Positions 6,828 to 14,958 of a stretch of DNA of 30,244 nt are shown piece by piece (the stretch's first letter is position 1; each line of letters begins with the position of its first letter). Origin of the DNA: UBA1172 sp002457135 (GTDB lineage Bacteria; Pseudomonadota; Alphaproteobacteria; Puniceispirillales; UBA1172). The position numbers and the translations under genes were made by a program. The notes beneath the pieces are model-generated. The model worked only from the letters and a program-made list of their open reading frames with translations, had not been told where the DNA came from and did no database searches. The stretch is from contig CBFIBR010000025.1 of the NCBI GenBank assembly GCA_965660935.1, forward strand, positions 1 through 30,244, read 5' to 3'.

Positions 6828-8048
6828 TCAGGCCTTTGTTGTCCTGGTCAGCCATTCACGTCCCTTGAGCATGGCGCCCCAGTAGACTTTCGGCAGAACC
6901 GTTTTCTTCAGCATCCATGCAGACCGTCTCGCCTTGGTGGAATCCCATGGGAATGAAGGCATTACCTTGCCGCCATAACCGAACTCGGCGAGGATGATCT
7001 TTCCCTTTTCGACGGTCAGCGGGCATGAACCATAGCCGTCATAAAGCGGTTTCAGCTCACGCCCGGCCATAAAGGCCTTGACGTTCTGCGCCACAATCGG
7101 GGCCTGTTTCCGGGCAGCCGCGGCTGTCTTGGCGTTTGGTGTTGATGCCACATCCCCGAGTGAGAAGACATTGGGGAAACCGGTGTGCTGCAATGTTTCC
7201 TGATCAACGTCGACCCAGCCGCCAGCGTTGGCAAGCGGGCTTTTGCTGATGAAATCAGGCGCGCATTGCGGCGGGCATACATGGATCATGTCAAACTTGC
7301 GTTCGATCATTTGCGGCTCTTCACCTTCTTTGGTGACCTTGAACCAAGCGGTTTTGGATGCGCCGTCAATCTTGGTCAGGTTATGACCGAAATCGAGGTT
7401 AATGCCGTATTTGTCGACATATTTCATCAGTGGCGGCACATAGGTTGCGCAACCGAACAGAACCGGTCCAGCGTTGCAGAACGACACATTCATGCCGCTG
7501 AGCCGACCTGTTTTCTGCCAGTGATCACAGGACAGGTACATCGCCTTTTGCGGCGCGCCTGCGCATTTGATCGGCATGCCGGGCATGGTGAAAATCGCAT
7601 CCTTGCCCTGGAATTCCTGAACCAGCTGCCAGGTGTAGGGCGCGAGGTCATAATTGTAGTTTGACGTGACACCGTTGTGACCGAGCGAATCCGTCAGGCC
7701 TTCGATGGCATCCCAGTCCAGTTTCAGCCCTGATGCCACGATCAGGATCTCATAACCGATCTTGGTCTTGTCGTTCAGCGTCACCGTGTTGTTTTTCGGG
7801 TCGAACGATTTGACCGCGTTGCGGATGCGTTCAACGCCAGCAGGCCAGACGGAATCCATGTCCCTGCAGGTTTCTTCCTTCTGGAAAATCCCCGCGCCGA
7901 CCATTGTCCATCCAGGCTGATAATAATGCTTGTCCGCCGGTTCAACGATCGCGATTTCAAGCGACCTGTCCCTGTTATGCAGGCTGGCGGCTGTGGCCAG
8001 ACCCGCAGCCCCGCCACCAACAATTAGAATTTGATAAGACCTTGTCAT
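6828..8048 (-). CDS. sqr: Type II sulfide:quinone oxidoreductase (mitochondrial SQRDL type)
   Basis: This 406-residue flavoprotein oxidises sulfide and passes electrons to quinone at the inner membrane. The FAD-binding ILIVGGGAAGLATA is at residues 8-20. The two redox cysteines of the family are present as KCAGAPQK (Cys162) and YGSCPLTV (Cys342). The segment WVDVDQETLQHTGFPNVFSLGD (split around residues 278-299) is the second FAD contact and closely matches the human SQRDL pattern. The C-terminus carries the expected amphipathic, aromatic region (VYWGAMLKGREWL). GAGGGGG lies 5 nt before the ATG. It is divergent from methanethiol oxidase, which releases H2S, so this enzyme likely removes that product and conserves its energy. 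Confidence 0.95.
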   Translation of the reverse strand: MTRSYQILIVGGGAAGLATAASLHNRDRSLEIAIVEPADKHYYQPGWTMVGAGIFQKEETCRDMDSVWPAGVERIRNAVKSFDPKNNTVTLNDKTKIGYEILIVASGLKLDWDAIEGLTDSLGHNGVTSNYNYDLAPYTWQLVQEFQGKDAIFTMPGMPIKCAGAPQKAMYLSCDHWQKTGRLSGMNVSFCNAGPVLFGCATYVPPLMKYVDKYGINLDFGHNLTKIDGASKTAWFKVTKEGEEPQMIERKFDMIHVCPPQCAPDFISKSPLANAGGWVDVDQETLQHTGFPNVFSLGDVASTPNAKTAAAARKQAPIVAQNVKAFMAGRELKPLYDGYGSCPLTVEKGKIILAEFGYGGKVMPSFPWDSTKARRSAWMLKKTVLPKVYWGAMLKGREWLTRTTKA

Positions 8049-8327
8049 TTTTTCCCCCTCGAGTTCTGCTCACCGTGAGCCTTATGTACTGGATAGCGGA
8101 TATACAAAAAATTAAGATATGACTTTACCTATCCACGATTTTCGAATTTAAATATTAGTGTCGATTTTATTTTCGATGATAACAACAAAAAAACGAATTA
8201 GGGGGGCTATTTTAACCTTTTTGATTTTCAGACCGTCAAAGTTCCATTCAACGGTGAGCCTTTGCTGCTTAAAGGCTTGGGAATAGCAGGGTGAATAGTT
8301 TCTTTTCGTCATGTATAGGAGAAACAA
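8049..8327. promoter_or_regulatory. Divergent control region, sqr / methanethiol oxidase
   Basis: This 279-bp AT-rich region must hold both promoters. A perfect 13-bp inverted repeat GCTCAC-C-GTGAGC lies at 8068-8080. The 9-mer GTGAGCCTT from its right side recurs in the same orientation at 8254-8262, close to the oxidase side. A second dyad, TCGATTTTATTTTCGA, sits near 8160-8177. Shared sites near both genes would allow coordinate control by one regulator. Confidence 0.45.
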
Positions 8328-9695
8328 ATGTCACAGAACAATGGAAGTTGTTGCGCAGGCCCTGGTTATGCTTCACCGCAGGATGCCATCAAGGCACCAC
8401 GGGAAAAAGTCGTCTACACGATTTGTATCTACACCGGAACAGGGATTGAAAAGCCGGATTATCTGGCCACCATCGATGTTGATGAGACCAGCCCTACCTA
8501 CAACCAGATCATCCACCGCACCGAGGTTGGTGTGGTCGGGGATGAATTGCACCACATGGGCTGGAACGCCTGTTCTTCATGCAATGATGATGACAGCATG
8601 GAAAGAAAATACCTGATCATCCCCGGTGTCCGGACTTCAAATTTCTACATTGTCGACACCGCAACAGACCCAAGGAAGCCAACCGTTTTCAAAACCATTG
8701 ACGGTGAAGAAATCAAAAAGAAAACAAATCTGTCCGCACCGCATACGGTTCATTGCCTCGGCTCCGATATCATCGTATCGATGCTGGGTGATGCCGATGG
8801 CAACGCCCCTGGCGGCTACCTCCACCTCGACAAGGATTTCAATATTGTCGGGCGTTGGGAAACCAACACGACAGGCATGAACTTCAGCTATGATTTCTGG
8901 TACCAGCCACGCCATAACATGATGGTGTCAACCGAATGGGCGGCCCCGAATACATTCATGCCTGGCTTTGATCTTGAGGATGTTGCCAATGGCAAATACG
9001 GCCAGCACATCCATTTCTGGGATTTCAAAAATCGCACAATCGAGAAATCCATTGACCTTGGTGCCGAAGGCCTGATCCCGCTGGAAACCCGTTTCCATCA
9101 TAACCCGGACAGCACCCACGGTTTTGTCGGGGCGACGCTGAGCTCCAACATCTTCCACTGGTACAAGGATGATGAAGGTGAGTTGCAGATCGAGAAAGTC
9201 ATTGATGTCGAGCATATCGACGTTGAGGATTTTCCTGTCCCCATGCCCGGGCTGATCACCGATATCCTGATCTCGATGGATGACAAGTATCTGTACTTCT
9301 CCAACTGGTTGCACGGTGACCTGAGGCAGTATGATATTTCTGATCCTTCGAACCCGAAACTGACGGGCCAGGTATGGATTGGCGGTCTCCTCGGCAAGGC
9401 ACCTGAGGTCAACGGCCGTGCTGTCAATGGCGCGCCCCAGATGATCCAGCTGTCCCTTGATGGCAAGCGCCTGTTTGTCACCACGTCGCTGTTCTCGACA
9501 TGGGACAACCAGTTCTATCCTGAAATGAAGGAGTCGGGCGGCATCATGCTGATCGTTGATTGTGATGTTGAAAACGGTGGCATGACCATCCGTGAAGACT
9601 TCATGATCGATTTCGGCAATGAGCCAAACGGTCCCGCACGGGCCCATGAGACACGATACCCCGGCGGGGATTGTTCGTCGGATATCTGGGTTTAG
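8328..9695 (+). CDS. mtoX: Methanethiol oxidase (selenium-binding protein SBP56 family)
   Basis: This 455-residue protein is an SBP56/SELENBP1 homologue across its full length. Hallmarks are the start region KVVYTICIYTGTG, DELHHMGWNACSSCND (His75-His76, Cys82, Cys85), SAPHTVHCLG, the central YDFWYQPRHNMMVSTEWAAP and the terminal GGDCSSDIW. Bacterial and human members oxidise methanethiol with O2 to formaldehyde, H2O2 and H2S, and the bacterial enzyme has been reported to need copper. No signal peptide is visible. The bacterial enzyme was described as periplasmic, so location is uncertain. AGGAG precedes the ATG by 7 nt. It heads a unit with ferredoxin and DUF2182 genes, and a terminator-like hairpin follows immediately. 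Confidence 0.92.
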   Translation: MSQNNGSCCAGPGYASPQDAIKAPREKVVYTICIYTGTGIEKPDYLATIDVDETSPTYNQIIHRTEVGVVGDELHHMGWNACSSCNDDDSMERKYLIIPGVRTSNFYIVDTATDPRKPTVFKTIDGEEIKKKTNLSAPHTVHCLGSDIIVSMLGDADGNAPGGYLHLDKDFNIVGRWETNTTGMNFSYDFWYQPRHNMMVSTEWAAPNTFMPGFDLEDVANGKYGQHIHFWDFKNRTIEKSIDLGAEGLIPLETRFHHNPDSTHGFVGATLSSNIFHWYKDDEGELQIEKVIDVEHIDVEDFPVPMPGLITDILISMDDKYLYFSNWLHGDLRQYDISDPSNPKLTGQVWIGGLLGKAPEVNGRAVNGAPQMIQLSLDGKRLFVTTSLFSTWDNQFYPEMKESGGIMLIVDCDVENGGMTIREDFMIDFGNEPNGPARAHETRYPGGDCSSDIWV

Positions 9696-9705
9696 GGAAA
9701 TTCAA

Positions 9706-9734
9706 GGGGGCCTGTTTTCGGACAGGCCCCTTTT
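9706..9734 (+). terminator. Intrinsic terminator or attenuator between mtoX and the ferredoxin gene
   Basis: GGGGCCTGT (9707-9715) pairs perfectly with ACAGGCCCC (9722-9730) around a 6-nt loop and is followed by TTTT. It ends only 9 nt before the ferredoxin ATG, so it may reduce expression of the downstream genes rather than end the operon absolutely. Confidence 0.88.
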
Positions 9735-9743
9735 ACTCAGTTG

Positions 9744-10109
9744 ATGACCAGTTCAAAAACCACGTTCAACGTCACCTTGCGGAACCGGGATAACACCACG
9801 CTCAAGGTCGGTGATCAGGACAAGATTATCGATGTTTTTGAGGCCGCAGGACACGATCTGCCAATTGCCTGCCGGTATGGCGGCTGTATTACCTGTGCCG
9901 CCAAGCTGATATCGGGAAAGGTCCGTCAGCCCAACGCCACGGCCCTTAACAAGCGGCAGTCTCAAGACGGTTACATCCTGCTGTGCGTTGCCCAGCCCAG
10001 GGAAGATTGCGTTCTCGACGTCGGTGTGGAAAGTCACGACACGCTGTATCAGAATCCGTTTGCCCAGACCAGGGCTGTCGCGCTGATGGCAAAGGCGAAG
10101 TCACGATGA
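9744..10109 (+). CDS. Plant-type 2Fe-2S ferredoxin
   Basis: This 121-residue electron carrier has the cluster motif CRYGGCITC with Cys43, Cys48 and Cys51 and a fourth ligand Cys81 in ILLCVAQP, the spacing of [2Fe-2S] ferredoxins. The N-terminal strand pair (FNVTLRNRDNTTLKV) and helix IDVFEAAGHDLP fit the beta-grasp fold. ATG 9744 is preferred over TTG 9741. The ribosome site is poor and partly masked by the hairpin just upstream. It overlaps the next gene by 4 nt (ATGA), so the two are translationally coupled. A role as electron partner for the methanethiol oxidase or for the DUF2182 protein is inferred from position only. Confidence 0.9.
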   Translation: MTSSKTTFNVTLRNRDNTTLKVGDQDKIIDVFEAAGHDLPIACRYGGCITCAAKLISGKVRQPNATALNKRQSQDGYILLCVAQPREDCVLDVGVESHDTLYQNPFAQTRAVALMAKAKSR

Positions 10110-10942
10110 AGCTGACCTCGGAAAAGATATTTAAATACCCCCCAACAGGAATGGAAGCGTTCCTGACGATCCTCTTTATTGTCACGCTCGGCTGGCTCTA
10201 CAGCCTGCTCCAGCTGCTGAACCTCAAGGATGGGGGCGGCTTTGGCCAGTTCGGGCCAGGAATGGAAATTCTCGATCTGGCGAATTTCTATTTTGTCGAT
10301 AACCCCTACAGCTACCTCGCCAACCTGTCCTTTTGCAGCACCCCGGACGGAACCTGGACCATTGAAACCTGGCTTGGGTCGTTTGTCATGTGGTTCAGCA
10401 TGGTGCTGGCGATGATGGTACCCAGCCTGCTGCCTTCAATCCGGTCAAAGCGGTTTAACTCAACCTTCGTTTTCTGGTTTTTCCTCGGCTACATCATTGT
10501 CTGGTCCTTGTGCTGCATGGTGGGGGTTTCGCTGCAATGGATGCTGTATTCGGCAGGGCTGCTCAACAACCAGATGGTCATCAGCCAGCCGTGGTTTTCA
10601 TCAATCATTTTCTTCATCATCGGGGTCTATCAGTTCTCACGCTTCAAGATGAGCGCCTGCGTCAGCCGGAAAAGACTGCTCGATCTGGCCGCGGGTCCAT
10701 CCACCAGCAACGCCGATAAACTGCATTATGGAAAACAGTATGGCCTGGCCTGTGTCCGGGGCTGCTGCCCCTTGATGCTGGGCATGTTTGCCCTCGGCCT
10801 GATGAACATTGTTGCCATGCTCGCGCTGACCATGGTGATGTTCATGGAAAACAACACCCCTGCCATCGGCCAGCATGCCAAACTCTTTGGCTCGGCCTCA
10901 ATCGCATTGGGGTTCATTTCGCTGTTTTACAATTTTCTCTGA
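10106..10942 (+). CDS. DUF2182 predicted metal-binding integral membrane protein
   Basis: This 278-residue, polytopic membrane protein has the DUF2182 hallmarks. MWFSMVLAMMVP lies at 95-106 (the Met-rich MxxxMxxAMMxP helix). A Cys-bearing loop is at KMSACVSRK (Cys185), and the C-terminal YGLACVRGCCPLML (Cys216, Cys220, Cys221) runs into GLMNIVAMLAL. Met- and Cys-rich helices suggest soft-metal (copper) binding, but the family has no established function I can name. The start at 10106 overlaps the ferredoxin stop; the longer frame from 9983 lies within the ferredoxin gene and is rejected. Next to a copper-dependent-type oxidase, a copper delivery or assembly role is a reasonable inference. Confidence 0.85.
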   Translation: MKLTSEKIFKYPPTGMEAFLTILFIVTLGWLYSLLQLLNLKDGGGFGQFGPGMEILDLANFYFVDNPYSYLANLSFCSTPDGTWTIETWLGSFVMWFSMVLAMMVPSLLPSIRSKRFNSTFVFWFFLGYIIVWSLCCMVGVSLQWMLYSAGLLNNQMVISQPWFSSIIFFIIGVYQFSRFKMSACVSRKRLLDLAAGPSTSNADKLHYGKQYGLACVRGCCPLMLGMFALGLMNIVAMLALTMVMFMENNTPAIGQHAKLFGSASIALGFISLFYNFL

Positions 10943-10985
10943 TCAGCATCCGAAAGCCCTGAAATCACCTGGAGATCCCCATGAC

Positions 10986-13001
10986 CTACAGATCATCGGC
11001 CGGGATATGGCAGTTGATCACATGGCCTCCCCCCATTTGCTGGGCGGGGGGTGTATCGGTTTCACAGATTGTGCCGATCTTTTTGGGGCATCGCCGCTGG
11101 AACGGGCAACCTTGCGCCGGTGGTGACAGTTCAACCACGTCATCCGCGCTCAGCTTGGGGGCCTTTTCAGGGTCAGGTTCCAGCACAGCACCCAGCAGAA
11201 CATCGGTATAGGGATGGAACGGCGGCTTATAGACAGCGTCAACCGGGCCAATTTCACAGAGCCGGCCCTGATAGAGAACAGCGATACGATCCGAAATCGC
11301 CTTCACCACCGCCAGATCATGCGAAACGAAAATATACGTTGTCTGCTGCTGTGTTTTCAGCTCATTGAGCAGGTTGAGTACCGCCGCCTGGACCGATACA
11401 TCCAGCGCCGATGTCACTTCATCACAGAGGACGATTTCAGGTTCGGCGGCAAAGGCACGGGCCACGGCGATACGCTGTTTCTCCCCACCGGAAAGCTGGC
11501 TCGGCAGGCGTTCGAGATAGTGCGAACCCAGCCTGACTTTTTCCAGCAGCTCAATGCTGCGTTGCCGCAGATCATCACCGGAAAGCCTGAAATAAAGCCG
11601 CAACGGCTGGGCCAGAATCTGGGCCACGGTGTGACGCGGGTTGAGGCTGTCATCAGGGTTCTGGAAAATCAGCTGGATCTGCCGCAGGTTGACGGCTGGC
11701 CTGTCTTCCACCTTGGCGGTCAGGGGGGACTGTCCCTCCAGCGCGATGCTGCCTGTCTTGGGTGAAATCAGCCCGGCAATGGATTTGAGGATCGTCGATT
11801 TGCCTGACCCGCTCTCCCCCACAAGGCCGAGCGTCTCCCCCTTGACGATGGTGATGTTGATCCCCTCAACCGTTGCGGGCGGGTCTTTCCGGCTGGTCAG
11901 CAGTGACGCCAGAAAATCAGGCTTGGCGTAAGTGATGGAGAGGTCATCCATGACCAGGGCAGCATCAGGCTTCCCAGATGCGGAGGGTTTTTTCCGCGCG
12001 GCTGTTTTGCTGGCCCTGGGGAGCTGGCTGATCTTGCCGGGATGGAAACACCGGACATGCTCCCCTGTATCGATGGGAACCAGCGGCGGCGGTGATGCCG
12101 TGCATGTGCTGTCAGCAATCCCACATCGATCAGCAAAGGCACAGCCGTTGATCATCTCCCCCGGCATGGGGGGACGGCCATCAAGCGCCACCGGCAGGCT
12201 CTGCTGGCTGAGCCGGGGGATGGAGGCCAGCAGCCCATGCGCGTAGGGATGCCGGGGGGATTTCAGGACCTGCCTGGCACTGCCCTGCAATACGATTTCA
12301 CCGGCATACATGACAACAACCCGATCACAGACACGGGCAATCGCGCCGAGATCATGACTGACGTAAAGCATCGCCATATTGCGGTCACTGGCCAAATCAC
12401 GGAGCAATTCCAGAATATGCGCCTGGGTGGTGACATCGAGGCCGGTGGTCGGCTCATCAAGCAGCAGCGCATCAGGCTGGCCCGCCAGGGCCATAGCAAT
12501 GGCGACACGTTGCTGCTGGCCACCTGATAATTCATGCGGATAGCGGCTGATCAGCGCGGCCGGGTCCGGCAGGCGAACCTGGGTCAGCAGTTCCACCACA
12601 CGGTGATCAAATTCATCGGCCTCAAGCTCGCTATGCAGGCGCAAGGCCTCAGCCACCTGCTGGCCGATCCTTAACGTCGGTGTCAGGGACTGGCCCGAAT
12701 TCTGGGGGATCAGCGCCAGCCTGCCGCCACGGATTTTCTGGATATCATCACGGCCGAGATCAAGCATATCGATGCCGTCAAAATGGATCTGGCCATCAAG
12801 CACCCTCAGCCCCCGCTTGAAGTAGCCAAGGGCGGCGAGGGCCAGGGTACTCTTGCCCGACCCGCTCTCCCCAACCAGGCCGACACTCTCCCCCCGATTA
12901 ATGGTCAGGCTGACATCACGCAGGACCTTCACGGTCTCTCCGGCACGGCTGGTATAGCCGATTGACAGGTTCCGGACATCAATAAAGGACGGAGTGGTCA
13001 T
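10986..13001 (-). CDS. Peptide ABC importer, fused double ATPase (DppD-DppF type)
   Basis: This 671-residue cytoplasmic ATPase contains two complete ABC domains in one chain. Domain 1 has Walker A GESGSGKS (44-51), Q-loop ALIPQN, signature LSGGQQQR and Walker B ALLLDEPT. Domain 2 repeats these as GESGSGKST, IFQNPDDS, LSGGEKQR and IVLCDEVT. Each domain ends with the Cys-containing tail typical of Dpp/Opp ATPases (CAFADRCGIADSTC and CPFQRRCPKKIGTIC). It powers import through the two permeases encoded just upstream. The ATG at 13001 is chosen because the frame extension to 13055 would overlap the permease gene; the permease stop ends 2 nt before this start. It is the last gene of the operon, convergent with the DUF2182 gene. 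Confidence 0.95.
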   Translation of the reverse strand: MTTPSFIDVRNLSIGYTSRAGETVKVLRDVSLTINRGESVGLVGESGSGKSTLALAALGYFKRGLRVLDGQIHFDGIDMLDLGRDDIQKIRGGRLALIPQNSGQSLTPTLRIGQQVAEALRLHSELEADEFDHRVVELLTQVRLPDPAALISRYPHELSGGQQQRVAIAMALAGQPDALLLDEPTTGLDVTTQAHILELLRDLASDRNMAMLYVSHDLGAIARVCDRVVVMYAGEIVLQGSARQVLKSPRHPYAHGLLASIPRLSQQSLPVALDGRPPMPGEMINGCAFADRCGIADSTCTASPPPLVPIDTGEHVRCFHPGKISQLPRASKTAARKKPSASGKPDAALVMDDLSITYAKPDFLASLLTSRKDPPATVEGINITIVKGETLGLVGESGSGKSTILKSIAGLISPKTGSIALEGQSPLTAKVEDRPAVNLRQIQLIFQNPDDSLNPRHTVAQILAQPLRLYFRLSGDDLRQRSIELLEKVRLGSHYLERLPSQLSGGEKQRIAVARAFAAEPEIVLCDEVTSALDVSVQAAVLNLLNELKTQQQTTYIFVSHDLAVVKAISDRIAVLYQGRLCEIGPVDAVYKPPFHPYTDVLLGAVLEPDPEKAPKLSADDVVELSPPAQGCPFQRRCPKKIGTICETDTPPAQQMGGGHVINCHIPADDL

Positions 13002-13002
13002 G

Positions 13003-13890
13003 CTACATCGGGGCTTTCTGTGCGCGGTCAATGCCCAGTGCTTTGGCGAGGGCATCAGCGGTCAGATTGATCCCGATGATCAGCGATGACAGGGCAATCA
13101 CAGGCCCGATCACACCCCATGGAGCGAAAGACATGAAACCGCGGGCATCGGAAATCATCAGCCCCCAGTCAGGCGTTGGCGGTGATACACCAAACCCGAG
13201 GAAGGACAGGGACGAAAACGCAAGCAGCATCCACGACCAGCGCATGGCCCCCTCAACCATCAGTGTATCGAGGACATTGGGCAGCAATTCGCGCCAGATG
13301 ATGCTGATCCGGCTATGCCCCCGTGCCTTGGCGGCCCAGACAAAATCACGGGCAATAACATCATGGGTTGCCGCCCGGGCAATACGGATCACCGGAATGC
13401 CATAGAAAAAGGCAAGCGTCGGGATCAGCACCTCAACCCCGGTGCCAAAGGTCACGATCAGCACCAGCATCTTGAGAATCCATGGCAGGGACAGAAAGGC
13501 ATCAACAACCCGCATCAGCACTTCATCAAGGCGGCCGCCCACCAGCCCGAAAAGTATCCCGATAAACCCGCCCCAAATAACAGCCAGTGGCGTGGCCACC
13601 CCTGTCACCAGCAGGGCCTCACGCCCGCCCATCAGGGTTCGGGAAAAGACATCACGGCCGAGGTGATCCGCGCCCAGCCAGTGAACAGCATCAGGGCCGG
13701 TCAGCATCAGGCTGGAGTTCTGCAACTTGTAGTCAAAAGGCACGATATAGGGGCTGACCAGGGCGAGGGCGACATGGAATATCACCAGCGTCAGGCCGAT
13801 AGCCCCCGATGGCCGCGATGCCAGATCCTTTAGGACAGTCACGACCCGGTTGCCGGATACCATTGACGTTGCGGTGGTTGCTGCCATCAT
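13003..13890 (-). CDS. Peptide ABC importer permease, DppC type
   Basis: This 295-residue inner-membrane permease has a short cytoplasmic N-terminus, a first helix (PSGAIGLTLVIFHVALALV), the typical periplasmic phrase HWLGADHLGRDVFSRTL, and a cluster of helices. The EAA-like coupling loop AAKARGHSRISIIWRELLPN follows, and the chain ends SFLGFGVSPPTPDWGLMI and a final helix. These are the signatures of DppC/OppC partners. The start codon overlaps the DppB-type stop by 4 nt, so the pair is translationally coupled. Confidence 0.95.
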   Translation of the reverse strand: MMAATTATSMVSGNRVVTVLKDLASRPSGAIGLTLVIFHVALALVSPYIVPFDYKLQNSSLMLTGPDAVHWLGADHLGRDVFSRTLMGGREALLVTGVATPLAVIWGGFIGILFGLVGGRLDEVLMRVVDAFLSLPWILKMLVLIVTFGTGVEVLIPTLAFFYGIPVIRIARAATHDVIARDFVWAAKARGHSRISIIWRELLPNVLDTLMVEGAMRWSWMLLAFSSLSFLGFGVSPPTPDWGLMISDARGFMSFAPWGVIGPVIALSSLIIGINLTADALAKALGIDRAQKAPM

Positions 13891-14846
13891 TTCCTCGTGT
13901 AAATGGTGCGCAGTTTCGGGTTGGCCAGCATGGTCAACAGGTCAGCCGCCAGATTGACACAGACATAGATACTGGCAACGATGAGGGCGATCGACTGCAC
14001 CACCGGCAGGTCCCTGTCAGAGATCGAGTCGATCATCAACCGGCCCAGCCCGGGGTAATTGAACACCACCTCAATAACGACAACACCGCCAAGCAGCCAG
14101 GCGATGGTGAGGGCAACAACATTGATCGCTGGCAAGAGAGCATTGGGCAGGGCATGGCTGAACACCATGCGCCAGTACGGCACGCCCTTCAGGGTTGCCA
14201 TCTGCACATAGTCGCTTTCCATGACCTCGATGACCGATGATCGCACCATGCGCATGATATGCGCGCACATCACCAGCGAAAGCACGATCACCGGCAACAG
14301 GATTTCAGGGAAAAATTCAGACGCAGGCGCGCTCGCTGAAGTCAACACAATGCCGGGCAGCCAGCCGAGCCATATGCTGAAGATCAGGATCAGCAGGGTT
14401 GCCGAGACAAATTCAGGAATGGTCATGGCGAAAATGGCCAGGGTTGATGCGATGAGATCAGGTTTGCGGTCACGCCATAATCCGGTGATAACGCCAAGCA
14501 ACAGGGCCAGCGGCACGCCGACAATCATGGCGCAGAAAGCCAGCAGGAGCGAGTTTTTGAGCCGGTCACCGACAATGGTGCTGATCTTGGTCTTGCCATC
14601 AACAGCCGTGCCTAGGTCGCCGGTGACAGCACCCCCCGCCCATTCCTGGAACCGTTCCAGTGCGGGCCTGTTGAGATCAAGGTCCTTGCGGCACTGGGCC
14701 AGCAATTCATCATCAGCCTGGTATTCGCCAAGATACTGGGTGCAGGCATCACCGGGGAGAATTTCAACACCGGCGAAGATGATCAGGGATACAAGACTGA
14801 CCGTCACAATGCCCAGCATTATTCTTCTGATCAGCATCATCAACAT
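13887..14846 (-). CDS. Peptide ABC importer permease, DppB type
   Basis: This 319-residue permease has the family N-terminus: a first helix, then EILPGDACTQYLG and a periplasmic segment. The core holds five further helices and the coupling loop YVQMATLKGVPYWRMVFSHALPN, followed by VFNYPGLGRLMIDSI. It forms the translocation pore with the DppC-type partner. An AGGA ribosome site lies about 9 nt before the first of several close ATGs, and the first is kept. A large stem-loop separates it from the binding-protein gene upstream. Confidence 0.95.
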   Translation of the reverse strand: MLMMLIRRIMLGIVTVSLVSLIIFAGVEILPGDACTQYLGEYQADDELLAQCRKDLDLNRPALERFQEWAGGAVTGDLGTAVDGKTKISTIVGDRLKNSLLLAFCAMIVGVPLALLLGVITGLWRDRKPDLIASTLAIFAMTIPEFVSATLLILIFSIWLGWLPGIVLTSASAPASEFFPEILLPVIVLSLVMCAHIMRMVRSSVIEVMESDYVQMATLKGVPYWRMVFSHALPNALLPAINVVALTIAWLLGGVVVIEVVFNYPGLGRLMIDSISDRDLPVVQSIALIVASIYVCVNLAADLLTMLANPKLRTIYTRK

Positions 14847-14885
14847 GGGTTGTCTTCCTGAAGGATGGAAATATTCAGACAGTGC

Positions 14886-14936
14886 TGATGGGCCAGCGCA
14901 AACCCGGGTTGTTCCGGGTTCGTCACTGGCCCATCA
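14886..14936 (-). promoter_or_regulatory. Large intergenic stem-loop after the binding-protein gene
   Basis: An 11-bp outer stem (TGATGGGCCAG 14886-14896 with CTGGCCCATCA 14926-14936) holds a 7-bp inner stem (AACCCGG 14901-14907 with CCGGGTT 14914-14920). There is no T-run, so it likely stabilises the binding-protein mRNA or partly limits read-through into the permease genes. Confidence 0.7.
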
Positions 14937-14958
14937 ATAGATAGAGCCTTATCGCGGC

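Noticed and set aside
8928..9647. 239-aa minus-strand frame opposite methanethiol oxidase
   Set aside because: It is a complementary-strand shadow of mtoX.
9983..10105. N-terminal extension of the DUF2182 protein
   Set aside because: It would lie wholly inside the ferredoxin gene; the ATGA overlap start at 10106 fits the membrane protein family.
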